Source: Cryptomeria japonica (Eukaryota; Streptophyta; Pinopsida; Cupressales; Cupressaceae). From it: 64,000 nt of DNA. The position numbers and the translations under genes were made by a program. Of the stretch, positions 10,561-22,740 are shown piece after piece. The stretch is taken from the NCBI RefSeq assembly GCF_030272615.1, contig NC_081414.1, positions 233,168,733-233,232,732 on the forward strand. Reading direction: 5' to 3'. Numbering within the stretch: the first letter of the stretch is position 1; every line of letters starts with the position of its first letter. Below the pieces are notes generated by a model, which was not told where the DNA came from, searched no databases, and worked only from the letters and a program-made list of their open reading frames with translations.

Positions 10561-11412
10561 TGTTGGGAAAATGGTGTCTCAACCTTGCATTTATATGAGG
10601 TTAATTTGAGCATGAAATGATGCAAAATTCTCCCCAAATCTTCTGGTTGGCTAGATAAGCATTCTGGTAAACTTACGTGACAAGATCACAACTAGTTTTG
10701 AAGATATTAAATTTTCCATTTTGGAGGGGTCCAATGAAAGGTTTAAATTTGATTTTGAGGACTTTAGAGGCCCCTAAACTCCCTTCAAAGTGGGCATAAA
10801 TGGCATATTAGTTTACGAGACAATACAGCACTTCGCGAGCTTTCCAACACTTCAAACGGTTTGTCAATAGGACACAAGGTTCTCAAGTTATGGCCTCTGA
10901 AAGTTTGTATTCCTGAAATAGGAAATATAAAATACATCGGACACATAAATGAGCTATAAAAAGGGAGCGACACGTCATAGGGCATCTAGAAGGGAGATAA
11001 GGTCAGCTACACCTTATTGGGTGGTTTGAGCCCATGGTTTTGTAATACTGGTTGACAGTTCCTTGTATTGTATCTCCTATATATGAGGTGCATGAGATAG
11101 AGGTTGTGTGTAAGAGTCTTATAGCTATTGAGTTACCTTTGAATTTATGATTAGAGGTACTCCTGCGAAGTTCTTTCTCTGCAAGTATATTGTAATCTAT
11201 TTTGATTGCTGAATAATATTTTGGGCAGCTTTTGGAGTGTGGGGTTTTTCTCCCGAAAGGGTTTTCCCCACGTAAATCATTGTGTTATGGTTTGAATGTT
11301 ATTATATCTATTTCTATTTTTTGTAAATGTTGTGATGATCTGTAAAAAAATTTGCATTACCCTCCTCTCAAGATTCATGTAGGAAGTTATTCCGCTACTT
11401 AACTTCCTTACA
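10561..11412 (+). repeat. 5' LTR of element C (852 bp)
   Basis: It is nearly identical to 14730-15627 apart from scattered substitutions and a 46-bp tandem duplication in the 3' copy. It contains a TATA box at 10955 and the motif GGGGTTTTTCTCCCGAAAGG followed by GTTTTCCCCACGTAAA near 11241-11277. Confidence 0.92.
10955..10963 (+). promoter_or_regulatory. TATA box in the 5' LTR of C
   Basis: TATAAAAAG sits about 395 bp into the LTR and is conserved at 15170-15178 in the 3' LTR. This is the expected core promoter that starts the genomic RNA. Confidence 0.65.
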
Positions 11413-11414
11413 AG

Positions 11415-11423
11415 TGGTATCAT
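11415..11423 (+). promoter_or_regulatory. Primer-binding site of element C
   Basis: TGGTATCAT lies two bases after the LTR end, complementary to the 3' end of initiator methionine tRNA. Confidence 0.75.
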
Positions 11424-11533
11424 AACTTGATCACCTTTGGTTTCAGTTGTGGGTTGTTGGGTTTTTTGAACTAATCCATATTTGAGTGGGAGATTTTGCA
11501 GAAGACTCTTTTTGATCTTGTTACAGGAATTTT

Positions 11534-12370
11534 CAGTTGGCAAGTTCGTCAAGTAAAATAGAGGTGGAGAAATTTAATAAAACAAATTTTGAGATGTGGA
11601 AGCTGAAAATGGACGATCTGCTAATAGATCAATATCTATGGGATGTTGTTGATGCGAATGTCTAAAGGATCTCAGATCCTACTGTGATGGCTTAGTATGA
11701 TATTATGGACTGAAAAGCCAAGGGTCTAATCATATTATGCCTGACATACTATGTTCTTATCAATATCCATGAAGAAAACATTGCAAAGAAGCTATGAACT
11801 AAGCTTGGTGAAATGTATCAAGTGAAATCTTTATTAAATCAGATTTTCTTGAGGAAGAAATTGTATTCCTTGAAGATGGAAGAGGGTGGAGAAGTTGCAG
11901 ATCACCTGGAAGAATTTAATATGTTGGTGGCTCAATTAGTATTTGTTAGTGTTAAGATGAATGAAGAGGAGAAATGCCAAACATTGTTGTGTTCTTTGCC
12001 TGATTCGTGGGATTCCCTAATTATGGCTATTAGTAGTACTTTTCTTGTTTTGAAGTCTGAAGATGTGGTGGGTGCTCTACTTGGTGGAGAGATGTGGAGG
12101 AAGATATCCCACAGTTTGAAGGAAGCCCTAACTGTTCGTGGAAGACCTAAGGAGAAATTCAAGAAGAATGAGAAGCGTGATAAGTCCAAATCTAGAGGGA
12201 GATCGAAATCTCCTGGAAAGTCCAAAGTCATTTGCTAGAATTGTGGTAAAATAGGTCATATCCATAAGGATTGCAAAGAAGAAAAGAAGAACGTTGATTT
12301 TGATTATGAGTCCGATAAGGAAGATGGTGATGCATTTATTGCAGCTTTGGTGACTCATGCAAGTAATGAT
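11534..12370 (+). pseudogene. Element C gag
   Basis: Copia gag homology starts near SKIEVEKFNKTNFEMW (about 11546); the initiator appears lost (TTG in place of ATG). Stops interrupt the first 80 codons, then an open stretch at 11813-12238 covers the capsid-like region (LEEFNMLVAQL) and a basic tail rich in KSKSRGRSKSPGKSK. The zinc knuckle follows as C-stop-N-C-GKIGH-IHKDC at about 12233-12276, a CX2CX4HX4C finger broken by a TAG. It would package element RNA. Confidence 0.85.
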
Positions 12371-14055
12371 GCCTATTTAATTGACTCAGGTGTATCTTTT
12401 CATGTGAGTGCCAATAGAGATTGGTTTTCTGAATATGAAGTATTTAATGGAGGTAAGGTGTAGTTGGGTGATAATTCACATTTAGACATTGTTGGTCAAG
12501 GTAAAGTTAGAATCAGGTTTTCTGATGGTAGAATAAAAAGGATTAATGGTGTGTTGCATATCCCTAGATTTAAACAAAGTCTGTTATCTATGAGCAAACT
12601 GATAGATGTGGGTGTGCAAGTAGTCTTTTCTAAAGTAGGATGTAAGATGATTAAGGGTGCTATGATAATTGCTAGAGGTGTTAGGTTCGACACTTTGTAT
12701 AAGCTAGACACATACATTGTTGAGTGTAATAGCATTTCTGTAAAAAGTAAATTTGTGGAAGATTTGAAGGTTTCATCTTCAGCAGATGGAAATGGCCTTT
12801 GGGTACCAAAGGGTGCTCTTTCTTCTGAAGTAAAGTTACCTACAAAGAAGACTATGTTATGGCACGAGAGGCTTGGCTACATTGGAGAAAAGGGTTTAAG
12901 GACCTTGATAAATAAAAACCTCATTGAAGGTTTGAATGATTGTAATCTTGACTTTGATTTCTATGAGCATTTCATTTATGGAAAACAAAACCGTGTTCTA
13001 TTTTACTCAAGTTCTCATAGAACTTGTGGTGTTTTGGATCTTATTCATTCTGGTGTGTTTGGTCCTGTAGATGTTCCTTCGATTGGAAAATCCACATATT
13101 ATGTTTCATTTATTGATGATTTTAGTAGAAGGACATGGGTATATTTTCTAAAGAGTAAATCTGAAGTTTTCAATCAATTTAAAGAATTTAAAGCAATGGT
13201 TGAGTTGCAGACTGGAAAGAAAATTAAAAGTTTGAGGATTGATAATGGCAGTGAATTTTTCTATAATGATTTTGATAGATATTGTAAAGATTGTGGCATT
13301 AACAGACAAAAGACAACTCCGTATTCTCCACAATAGAATAGAGTTATAGAAAGAATGAATAGGACGCTGATGGAGAAGGCTAGGAGTATGTTGAGTGGTG
13401 CTAGTCTAGAATAAAAGTTTTAGTCTGAAGATTTTGCCATAGCTTGCTACCTGATTAATAGCTCTCCTACATCAGCTCATGTTGATAAAACACTTATGGA
13501 AGCATGGTCAGGTCACAAGCCTTCATTGAGACATCTTAGAGTTTTTGGTTGTGAGGCATATGCACATGTGCCAAAGGAGAAGCAGACAAAGTTGGAGAAC
13601 AAGGATGTGAAATGTATCTTCATTGGGTATAGTTATGGTGTGAAAGGATACAAGCTTTGGGACCTTGTTGCACAAAAGGTAATTCATAGTAGAAGTGTTA
13701 TTTTTAGAGAAATTAAGTCTCCTTCTATTATATTGCATCCAGAACAGACTAAAAAGTAAGATGTGATTCAATTCCCTTCTACACCTGAAAGGGTTGAATC
13801 GAGACCCCTAGATAGACAAGAAGTTGTGGAGAGCTTGTCTAGCTCTGAATCTTCAGAAGAGGAAGAACCTCCAACTCAACTTGTTCGAAGGTCTACAAGA
13901 CATGGACAACCACTTGAAAGGTATTCACCTGATGATTGGAGATGTAATTTTGCTTTGAATATTAATGTGGATGAACCAAAATCTGTAGAAGAGGCATTAG
14001 GTATGAATGATGCAAAATCTTGGAAGGTTGCTATGAAAGAAGAAATGACAGATTT
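12371..14055 (+). pseudogene. Element C protease, integrase and linker
   Basis: The protease motif LIDSGVSFH (about 12379) keeps the catalytic Asp. The integrase zinc finger begins LWHERLGYIG near 12859, but the paired cysteines are degraded. The core keeps LIHSG (Asp to Gly at the first catalytic site), RIDNGSEF (second Asp) and NRVIERMNR (catalytic Glu, near 13340). Stops occur at about 12463 and 13335 and in the segment after the core (13412 and 13421). The GKPLEVWSG-like region is at 13495-13760, then a Ser/Glu-rich linker (SLSSSESSEEEE) leads to RT. The first-Asp change and the stops argue against activity. Confidence 0.87.
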
Positions 14056-14674
14056 GTAAAATAATGATACATGGGATCTTGTACCATTGCTTGAATGATG
14101 AAATCTTTTTGATTGCAAATGGGTGTTCAAGAAAGAAATTGGTTTAGATGGAAACATTGAGAAGTATAAAACAAGGTTGGTTGCAAAAGGCTACTCTCAA
14201 GTTGAGGGTGTTGATTATGGTGAGATATTTTCTCTTGTTGCCAAAATGGCATCCATTATATTTTTGCTTTCTATTGCTACTTTTTATGATTTAGAAGTTG
14301 AGCAAATGGATGTGAAAACTACTTTCCTTCATGGTGATTTGGAAGAGGATATTTATATGACACAACCAGAGCACTGTGTGGTGAAAGGTAAAAGTAATTT
14401 GGTGTTCAGAAATTGGAATAAAAAAAGGAGTCGTGACAATTTATTGTGATAGTTAGAGTGCGTTCAGCCTAGCTAAGAACCCAAGATTTCATCCCCAAAC
14501 CAAGCACGTTGATGTTCAGTATCATTTTTTCAAAGATAGGTCGAAGATGGCAGGGTGAAGCTAGTTAAGGTAGAAACTTTGATGAATGTTTTAGATGCTT
14601 TAACTAAGGTTGTGATCACAAAGAAGTTCAGATGGTGTTTGGAGTCTATGGGCCTCATGGCCCCTAACAATTGA
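14056..14674 (+). pseudogene. Element C RT stub joined to RNase H stub
   Basis: The RT N-terminus is clear: NDTWDLVPL, DCKWVFKKEI, EKYKTRLVAKGYSQVEGVDY and MDVKTTFLHGDLEEDIYM, ending near 14405 (KGKSNLVF). Reading then jumps to the RNase H C-terminal half: IYCDS near 14440, LAKNPRFHPQTKHVDVQYHF near 14475, and ALTKVVITKKFRWCLESMGL up to TGA 14672-14674. About 1 kb encoding the palm, thumb and YVDD is deleted. With no RT the element depends on others. Confidence 0.87.
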
Positions 14675-14729
14675 TTTATTGTGTTGATACTCCCTTTGCT
14701 CTTGCAAGGTGCTCGACAAGTGGAAGATT

Positions 14730-15627
14730 TGTTGGGAAAATGGTGTCTCAACCTTGCATTTACATGAGGTTCATTTGAGCACAAAATAGTGTCTCAACCT
14801 TGCATTTACATAAGGTTCATTTGAGCACAAAATAGTGTGAAATTCTCCCCGAAGCTTCCAGTTGGCTAGATAAGAATTTCGGTAAAGTTACGTCATGAGA
14901 TCACATCTAGTTTTGAAGATATTAACTTTTCCATTTTGGAGGGGTTCAATGAAAGGTTTTAATTTGATTTTGAGGACTATACAAGCCTTGAAACTCCCTG
15001 AAAAGTGGGCATAAATGATGTATCAATTTACGAGGCAATAGAGCACTTTGTGAGCTTTCTGGCGCTTAAAACAGTTTGTCAATAAGACACACGGTTCTCA
15101 AGTTATGGCATCCAGAATTTTGTACTCCTGAAATAGGAAATATAAAATACATCGAACATATAAATGAGCTATAAAAAGGGAGGGACATGTCATAGGGAAT
15201 CTAGAAGGGAGATAAGGTCAACTACACCTTATTGTGTGGTTTTAGCCCATGGTTTTGTAATACTGGTTGACAGTTTCTTGTATTGTATCTCCTATATATG
15301 AGGTGTGTGAGATAGAGGTTGTGTGTAAGAGTCTTATAGCTATTGAGTTACCTCTGAATCTATGATTAGTGGTACTCCTGCGAAGAGCTTTCTCTACAAG
15401 TATATTGTAATCTATTTTGATTGTTGAATAATACATTGGGCAACTTTTGGAGTGTGGGGTTTTTCTCCCGAAAGGGTTTTCCCCACGTAAATCATTGTGT
15501 TATGGTTTGAATGTTATTATATCTATATCTATTTTATGTAACTGTTCTGATGATCTGTAGAATTTTTTGCATTACCCTACTCTCAAGGTTAGTGTAGGAA
15601 GTTTTTCTGCTACTTAACTTCCTTACA
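14730..15627 (+). repeat. 3' LTR of element C (898 bp)
   Basis: It begins TGTTGGGAAAATGG after the purine stretch AAGTGGAAGATT and ends CTTCCTTACA. It is 46 bp longer than the 5' LTR because of one tandem duplication near its start. TSD AAAAC follows. Confidence 0.92.
14741..14832 (+). repeat. 46-bp tandem duplication private to the 3' LTR of C
   Basis: GTGTCTCAACCTTGCATTTA begins at 14743 and again at 14789, with the following GAGGTTCATTTGAGCAC (AAGG in the second copy) also doubled. The 5' LTR has one unit. The duplication therefore arose after insertion. Confidence 0.85.
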
Positions 15628-15632
15628 AAAAC

Positions 15633-17790
15633 AATGTTTCTTTCATAATTTCGTACATCAAAATGACAACACATTCATTGACCTGCACTATAACATGCTA
15701 CTTTTTGCACTCAACATTAAAGGAATGAGATAAAAATGAAGGATTTTTTAAGCAAAATCACAATATCTTTTATCGAGTTATTCACATACAATATTGAAAA
15801 CAACAACATATCTGAGAAAGAGTTGAACTTGTTTATTGAAAAATAGGAGTCATTGGCTTTGCAAGACTACAAAATGATTACTTGCTCATAAAAAATGAGT
15901 TACAAAGTACATATCATGCTGCTACAACAAAAGACAAGACTCAAAACTAGAGAGAAAAGAAGTAGAATTTTGACTTTTATCAAGAGAATGCTCCAAAATT
16001 TTAAATTTGAATTTTTAGCTCCTTTTGGACTTGATAGTCCAATTGTTTGATCTAACTAGTTGAGTGTGAACTCCAAGTGTAGGTGAGGTGGTTGCCTATT
16101 CTCCTCCAAATCAAGTACCAATTGCTTGTGAATTTGGAATCAAACTTTATTGGGTGAGCATACTTGAAAACCTCACAAAAATAGGGATACAACTGAAGAT
16201 TTCTTTTTGTCAACTGTCTAAAAACCCTAGTCTTTGATTGATGCCTGATCCATATGGGGTCTCCAATTAGGTGTGAGACTTCCACATGTGCCATAATCTT
16301 CACCTTTTAAGATCTATAATTAATAACACTTTTTAAATTTAAAATTGAAACTTGAAAGTTTAACACTCGTGAGTTTAACTCCACTTCATTGTTATTCAAC
16401 ATTCATCTTGTCACTACTTCTCTATGTTGTTTGAAAATGAATATGATTCCTATAGGTTGGGATATCAATGTCTTGAGGGGACTGTGATTTATATTTTTGG
16501 TGAAGGTTATCCTCTGTCACTTTTGATGGATATAGGCCTAGGCTTATATTTTTCCTCTTGCCTTGATTTCATGTCACTGCATTCTGTGTCTTTTGAATGC
16601 TACTACAAGATCTGTGTGTTCCCTATAATTGTTTCAAATACTGTCATTGTCACTGCAAGACAAAAGAATAGACTGAATAGACTTAAACCATTGATGATGT
16701 TTATATTCTATGGTTGCAACATCATCATCTTGCTAAAATCTGATTCTTTCCTTACCGTCACAACTGCATTTGTTGACTTTGTCCATGTCACTTATTTGAT
16801 ATTCAAAAGCCTTTGTCTTATGTATCTTTTATCCCTGACTTTGCAAGCTTCATTTTCCCTTTCAAATGACTTTTCACCTACACACACTACTATCCTCTTA
16901 TACCTTTCTTTGATCTTTAGGACTACTTTTCTTCTTTGTCAACCCCTTTTCTCTTTGAACATATCTTCCATTAGCTTTGTATCCATCATCTTCGTTATCT
17001 ACTATAGCTTCCTATTATGTTTTACTATTCTCTTATGACTTCTTTTATGAAAGTGATTTCTCTATGATGTTCAGGCTATGCTTCACATGACTATCATGAT
17101 GTTCTTCAAAGTTTTAATAAAATTGTTCTTACAAAGATACCTTGTCTATTCACAAAGTATATACCATATCTATTTTTAAATATACTAATCATTGTTCTTT
17201 GATTGAGCTCAAAAGGCTTATCACTTCTTTTGGTATGCAAAGTATTGTCACTTAATGTGATTGTCTTAAAATGACTGCCTTGTACATGATCTTCACTATT
17301 ATCCCCTTGTTGATTGTCCTCCTTACATTGTAAGATTATCTTTTCTTTGGGCTACATTAATGACAGTAGTTGACATGTTGTTTTCTCTTGATAGATTATA
17401 CCTCTGCCTTCACAATCTTTGATGAATATGCTACTCTGATACCCTTTTTTAGGTTTGTAACTCTTAAAGGAAACTCTCTCTACTATTTACATCTTTTTTC
17501 ATTGATACTTTGTGTTGTTGTTTGATGGGTTCATAGAGTCTTTCTCATGCATCTATTGTCTACCCGAGATCATGAGTGTCAAACTTAAGGCTTACCCTTT
17601 GTTCTTGAGGAGGACATTAAGATAGTGACCTCCCTGTGCATAGACTTTGAAGAATATTTTCATCATCCTTGAATGTCCACATTCTTTATATTGTTCTCTT
17701 CATTGTGGCTTAAACCTCCACTCTCTGCTAGAGCTAGCCTTTTTGACAATGATTTGTTCCTTGGCCCATATAGAATTCATTGTCTTTTCT
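15633..17790. other. No gene seen
   Basis: This AT-rich stretch is the continuation of the element C target. A 204-codon open frame at 16424-17038 is Leu/Phe/Ser-rich with no motif or codon signal and is probably chance. No LTR pair or RNA gene is seen. Confidence 0.4.
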
Positions 17791-17793
17791 TTT

Positions 17794-18068
17794 CTATGAC
17801 TGTATCGAGGGTGACTACAAAGTTGAGCAAGATTCTAGACACTAGAATCACAAAGAGGACAAGGAACAAGGAGTACATTGAGTATTTAGTGGCTTGGCAG
17901 GACAAACCAGACTCTGAGGCAATTTGGATCATAGATAAACAAATTTCCAACCATGGTGCAGACCTCCAAACTCTGATCTCAAGTGGGCTTGAGATCTCTT
18001 CTCCCGGGGAGTATGGTGCAGGAGCACCTCATCAACAAGAAAACCATGGCTCTGAGGATGAAGACTAG
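17794..18068 (+). pseudogene. Ty3/gypsy chromodomain relic
   Basis: The residues SKILDTRITKRTRNKEY, then YLVAWQDKP and DSEAIWI, match the chromodomain that ends integrase in plant chromoviruses (typical pattern ILD-R--K-R---Y-VKW---P-EATW). The aromatic and Trp positions are kept. A Gly/Ala/Pro-rich tail (SPGEYGAGAPH) follows and the frame ends with TAG at 18066. No integrase core, RT or protease is recognisable upstream, so only the tail survives. Such domains bind methylated histones and steer integration. Confidence 0.7.
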
Positions 18069-20936
18069 GATCATAGTGTTTGTCTTAGTGTCTTATGTTT
18101 ATGAAAGTTTCATGTATTCAATAAAGACCCCACCATGTAAACCTGTGTCACTAATTAGGCAATTTGATAAGCCAATTGGGACAATGTGGTCAATAGGGGT
18201 AGTAGAATGTTTGGTTTTGTGTTTGATAGGTTTTTAATATTTTTTAGGGGTATTTGGTTGATCCAAGTGTGTGGATCCCAACTTTAGAGAGTTTGACAAC
18301 TTTTTATGCAAAAATGCAACTTTTGAAAGTGCAACTTTTGAGTGCAAAAGTACAACTTTTCAAAATGTGGTTGATGTAAGCCTCTCAACAGCTCCAACCT
18401 CTTCCAAATTCGGTTGGAAACCATTGGAGAGCTCTATAAGCCTTGTGGACATGATTCCCAAGGTGGGCGAAGTTGTGATTTGAAGTTGGAAGCAATAAGA
18501 CACAAACAAGATTGAGTTTTCCTAGAAATTCTGAGTTTGCAGAAATTGTACGAACTTGTACGGAGTGAATTGAGTCACACCATTCATGGAGTAGATGGGG
18601 GAATGAACTAGCTTTGATTTGGTGGTGGTATGAGGCTTTGATTATTTCTATGTAGTGTGAACCCTCCATTTTTCTGACTATAACCCAGAAAGTAAGGGTT
18701 TGGCTAGGGTTTTAGTCAAAAATGGCCATATCTTGCATTCTAGTCAACTAGAAGTTTCTTACTTTGGTGGAGTGTAGGATTGGCCTATGTATTTTAGGAT
18801 TTTCATGGGTTTTTGCAGGGGAGACTTGGTTGTGAGGAGAAAGAAGCAAAACTAGGTAGGCATCTCTATGTGACTACCTTAAGCAAATTTAGGACAGTCA
18901 TATCTGATAGCGGTGGATTCCAGGCATGCAACCCTAGAATTAGAGGTTAGTCACCATTCCCCACATGCTCATAAATTTTTTTTTTCAGTTGGGATACTAG
19001 TAATGGGGGTTTCTTTGTAAATGAGGCCTAATTGGCCTAATTAGGTCTTTAGGCTTCTAAGGGGTTCAAACCCTTAGGTTGCAAATCTTGCCAACCCATT
19101 TTGGGGATGAGTGTAACTCCCAAAAGGGTATCTGGAATGGTAAGTAGTTTGTCAAGGTGTGTGGAAGATTTTGGAGTTAAGTTCAATTTTCTCGCTAAAT
19201 AGGGTTGCTAGCCTAGGGGTAGGTTTCCAAAGGAGGTATAAGGATTTGAAGACAAAACCCTAAACCAATGCTGGAACAATCCTTAGTAGTCATGAATGGA
19301 CCAATTCCAAAGCCCCTAAGAGCATGAGTCACCGGTGAGGCATGTTAGAGAAGTTGAAGCCATTTACTCATCTTGAGTAGGTGTTAGGCTTGAGTAGTGT
19401 AGAGTAGGTCAAAACCCTAAGATGTGGAGTCCTTCCTTGTAGGGTCATTTTTGTCATTTGAAGGGTCAGATCCTAACCTTTTGGATTTGTCCTTAGGTGT
19501 AAGGAGGCCTCTGCATCAGGGTGTCTTCCTCACATTGAAATTGGAGTTAAATTCAACCTTTCACATTTAGATTTGGGCTAAAAATATTGTCTTTTGATCT
19601 TTGAGGTATAGTTACATATGTTCTCCTCTCACATCCTAGTGGTGAACTTGAGTGATCATAAATAGCAGTCATGTTTTTTTTCTTTTTAGAGGCTCTACTT
19701 AGAGAAGTCATCGCTCGAGGGGATGAAATTAGCTCATGTATTTCAATGGAGTATAAAGAGGGGGTGAATCCAAAGATGCACCTCTAGGAAGTGGAATCTT
19801 GTCAATAGTGGCTAAGCCTCTAAGAACTTTATACCTTATAAACGTGAAGGTGGAGAGTGGGTTACCCTCTCCTTTTTTTTTATTTGGTATTATTCTCTTT
19901 CATCTATAGATTTAGGACTCAATGTAACCTTGTGGTATAGAGAGGATACCCCTAGTTCGAGCTTGTGAAGCAGAGTTGAACTTTTTTGGTAATCTTTTCT
20001 TGTGGTATCTTTCCCATGGATTGATAAACCCACTTGAGTAGGCTTGTTCATGTGTCTTATGTGCTTGATTGTTTACATTACCTTCCCCCTTGAAACCAAA
20101 AGGGGGAAAAAAGAGTCATAGGAAATGTGTATTCATCTTTGTGAATTTAGAGATTGTTAATGTGTTTGGTGTCCTTGCATGCTTGTTGTTTATCTCTTTC
20201 CAAAAGACACCATCCAACCAAAACAAAACAAAAAAACAAACTTCCAAAACAATCACACCTTAACAAACTTGAAATTTACACATGGCAACTACATGATCAA
20301 ATCATAAAAAGATTTGGAAGCAAGTCAAGAGGAATTTAAGTATAGAATGCCCCCACAGGTATCCTCTTAAGAAGAAACTCAAAACACTCAACCATCATAT
20401 TCAAATGTGTTGATAAAAGATACTCATAGAGCTCCCACATTGGAAGACATAAGAGAATTTGAGCAAGATCATAATGGGATGCATGTTGAAGAAATGGTCC
20501 TTGGTTCGAATCATGTTTACTATATTTAGTTTCTACTTGCTAAGGGTGCTAAGTTACCTTTGGGTGTTACCTCCCTAGTCATAAGAAGCATGTTCCTTCC
20601 ATCCCCACCACTAGCATTCCAAACATGTTCCTTCCATCAAGTCCTCCCACAGGCTATGTGGAACACTTAGTCCAATACTTATCCAGTCCACAACAAACTA
20701 CATCCCACATTATTTACACACATTAAAAAACTCAACTAGTAGCCTCTCATACCTCTACCCATCAACAAACCCTTCCAATTTCATCCCATGCATACATACC
20801 TAGTTCAAACTACATCTCACTAGTCAACCCCTTGGCTCTGCTTACATTCCACAAAGGAATCCCTTCTCTTCCATGCCACAAAGTCAACCACCCTTTTCCA
20901 CTTATAAACTCAATTCATTTGCATCAATACCCTTAA
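18069..20936. other. No gene seen; possible old gypsy LTR and leader
   Basis: This stretch lies between a gypsy tail and a gypsy gag, so an LTR junction of an old gypsy element is plausible. A possible primer-site-like TGGTATCTTT is at 20003, but I could not define LTR ends. The hexamer-rich piece at 18293-18365 repeats CAACTTTTGA/CAACTTTTCA three or four times. Small open frames near 20069-20339 show no family features. Confidence 0.35.
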
Positions 20937-21985
20937 TTGATTTGGCATCCAAGTCAAAGCTTGGAACAAAAAATTATAAATATGCAAATGAGACCCACTA
21001 AGAAGAGTTATACAGTCAAAGAAATATTTATTTATCCCTTTGATAGATGTATACCTATGATACCTTTCCCCCCAAATTTTGACATCCCTAAGTTTGAAAA
21101 GTATAAGGGAAAATGTGACCCTCATGAAACTTGGGTAGACAATCTATTGAGTGGTTCCACACTTATTACATGGGATCAAGTTCTTTCATGAGTTAGAAAA
21201 ATTCATGTCACACTTTGTTTACAACATTGAACATGAAGTTTCTATAAATGGCATATACAACACAAAGCAAAGAAATGAAGATATTTTCTTCTTTTTTACA
21301 ATGATGTAGAAATCTAGCAATTAAATGTTCTCATCACGTACTTCAGAAACAACTTGTTAACATATTTGTTCAAAACTTAAATTTGGAAACTTCTTTTCAC
21401 TTGAAGATACAATGTGTTGCAATATTTAATGCAATCAAAGAAAAAGGTATCATCATTGAAGAGGTCTTCATTGCTAAAGGCATTGTAAAGTTTTATAAAG
21501 ATAGCAAGGACAACTCTTCTACATCTAAAGACAAACCTCTCCTTTGGGCTAAGAACAACAATGTTGTGAATGATGGTGTAGTGGACTCTAAATCTATTCA
21601 AACCCCATCCAACATATCAACAAACACACAAGGTATCACCTACAACTTTAGGAAAAACAAAACTCCACAAAAAATTCACTCATCTTTGAGAACCAATTGA
21701 AACTACCATACAAAAACTTGTTCAAGCTAATATGATCACATTACCCAAATCTAGAAACATAGAACCAATGGTAAAGTCCCCATGGTACAAATAGAATGAG
21801 TTTTGTGACTATCATAGAATCAAAGGAAATCAAATTTCAAGTTGTATCATATTGAAACATCTTATTCAGGATATTATAAACAATGGTGATGTTACTATTG
21901 AAGATACTCCTTCCACATCAAACAGTGATATCAAGACATCCAACGAATCACTCCATAAACATGGAAAAGAAGATGCCTCTTAAGG
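20937..21985 (+). pseudogene. Ty3/gypsy gag relic
   Basis: Residues such as PPNFDIPKFEKYKGKCDPH (about 21068-21125) match the start of the plant gypsy capsid domain (PKFDGKGDP--H pattern). Near 21795-21900 the reading FCDYHRIKGNQISSC followed by LKHLIQDIINNGDV matches the Cys/His cluster and the following helix of Tat/Athila-like gag. Many stops and frame changes lie between. The gag belonged to a different superfamily from the copia elements around it. No pol remains downstream, because a solo LTR and other DNA follow. Confidence 0.65.
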
Positions 21986-22047
21986 GTAGCTCTTCCAATA
22001 ATGTTTGTTTATTTCACCATGGCATATGATTACTGGTAGGAATTATT

Positions 22048-22740
22048 TGTTGTACACCTTACATAATGTTTATAATGTTTAATTTATTACTATGTGTGTC
22101 ATGCACCTAAGAGGACCTAGATGGATGTGGATCACTAGGAGTTAACATTCTTGGGCCACTTTATGTATTGTATGTAACATTTGGAAATATATTTAATGTG
22201 GGTCTCAAATTGGGAAAATGTATTTAATTTAATATTGGGAAAATATTAATAAAGTGAAACTTAGTACCCAATATTAAATGTGGGGTCAATAGTTTTATAA
22301 TATCATGGTTTTATGTAATACAACTTGGTGGTTTTGTGTGAACTTGTTTCTATAAAAGAAAACACAAGGATAGTTGTATAAAGTTGGCTAGTTGGGGTTT
22401 TGAGTTTTCTTTTAAAGAGTGCATATGTGCAACATGGCATGGGATGTGTGGATCCATGCTTGGACACATGGAGGTTGCATTGGAGAGGCTTGATGTTTCA
22501 AAGGTGATCATGGAGGCTCTGAAGATATAATGTTATGTTGTTGAATAATACACGAGTCATGAATGTTTGTGGAGGTTTTGTTATTCCCTCTTGATGGTTT
22601 TCCCAAGGTATAACTTGTGTCATCTTTTGATGTGTATGTTGTCCATTCTCTTACATATCGATTCTAAATACTTATTTGTGTAGACTTCTCTTTTATGTGG
22701 AAATCGTCATCATGTGACTGCGGGTTTCCTTTCAATTACA
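22048..22740 (+). repeat. Probable solo LTR (about 690 bp)
   Basis: The stretch begins TGTTGTACACC and ends TTTCAATTACA. It contains a CCCTCTTGATGGTTTTCCCAAGG motif near 22588-22612, like the U5 motif of the copia LTRs in this window, and a TATAAAAG-like box near 22351. No internal coding DNA or second LTR is beside it. The 5-bp duplication is not clean, so the ends are uncertain by a few bases. Confidence 0.5.

Larger units (their letters stand above)
10561..15627 (+). mobile_element. Element C: Ty1/copia retrotransposon, RT-deleted, TSD AAAAC
   Basis: This is a complete insertion. It has a 5' LTR at 10561-11412, a primer site, gag, protease, integrase, an RT stub fused to an RNase H stub, a purine tract and a 3' LTR at 14730-15627. 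The 5-bp duplication AAAAC is perfect (10556-10560 and 15628-15632). The LTRs begin TGTTGGGAAAATGG and end CTTCCTTACA. The central RT and most of RNase H are gone, so the total length is about 5.1 kb. Domain order (integrase before RT) is that of copia. The lineage looks Tork/Tnt1-like from NCGKIGH and NDTWDLVPL, which is tentative. Confidence 0.92.

Noticed and set aside
16424-17038. 204-codon open frame
   Set aside because: Low-complexity Leu/Phe/Ser composition, no motif, no homologous copy in the window and no promoter or splice context. Probably chance in AT-rich DNA.
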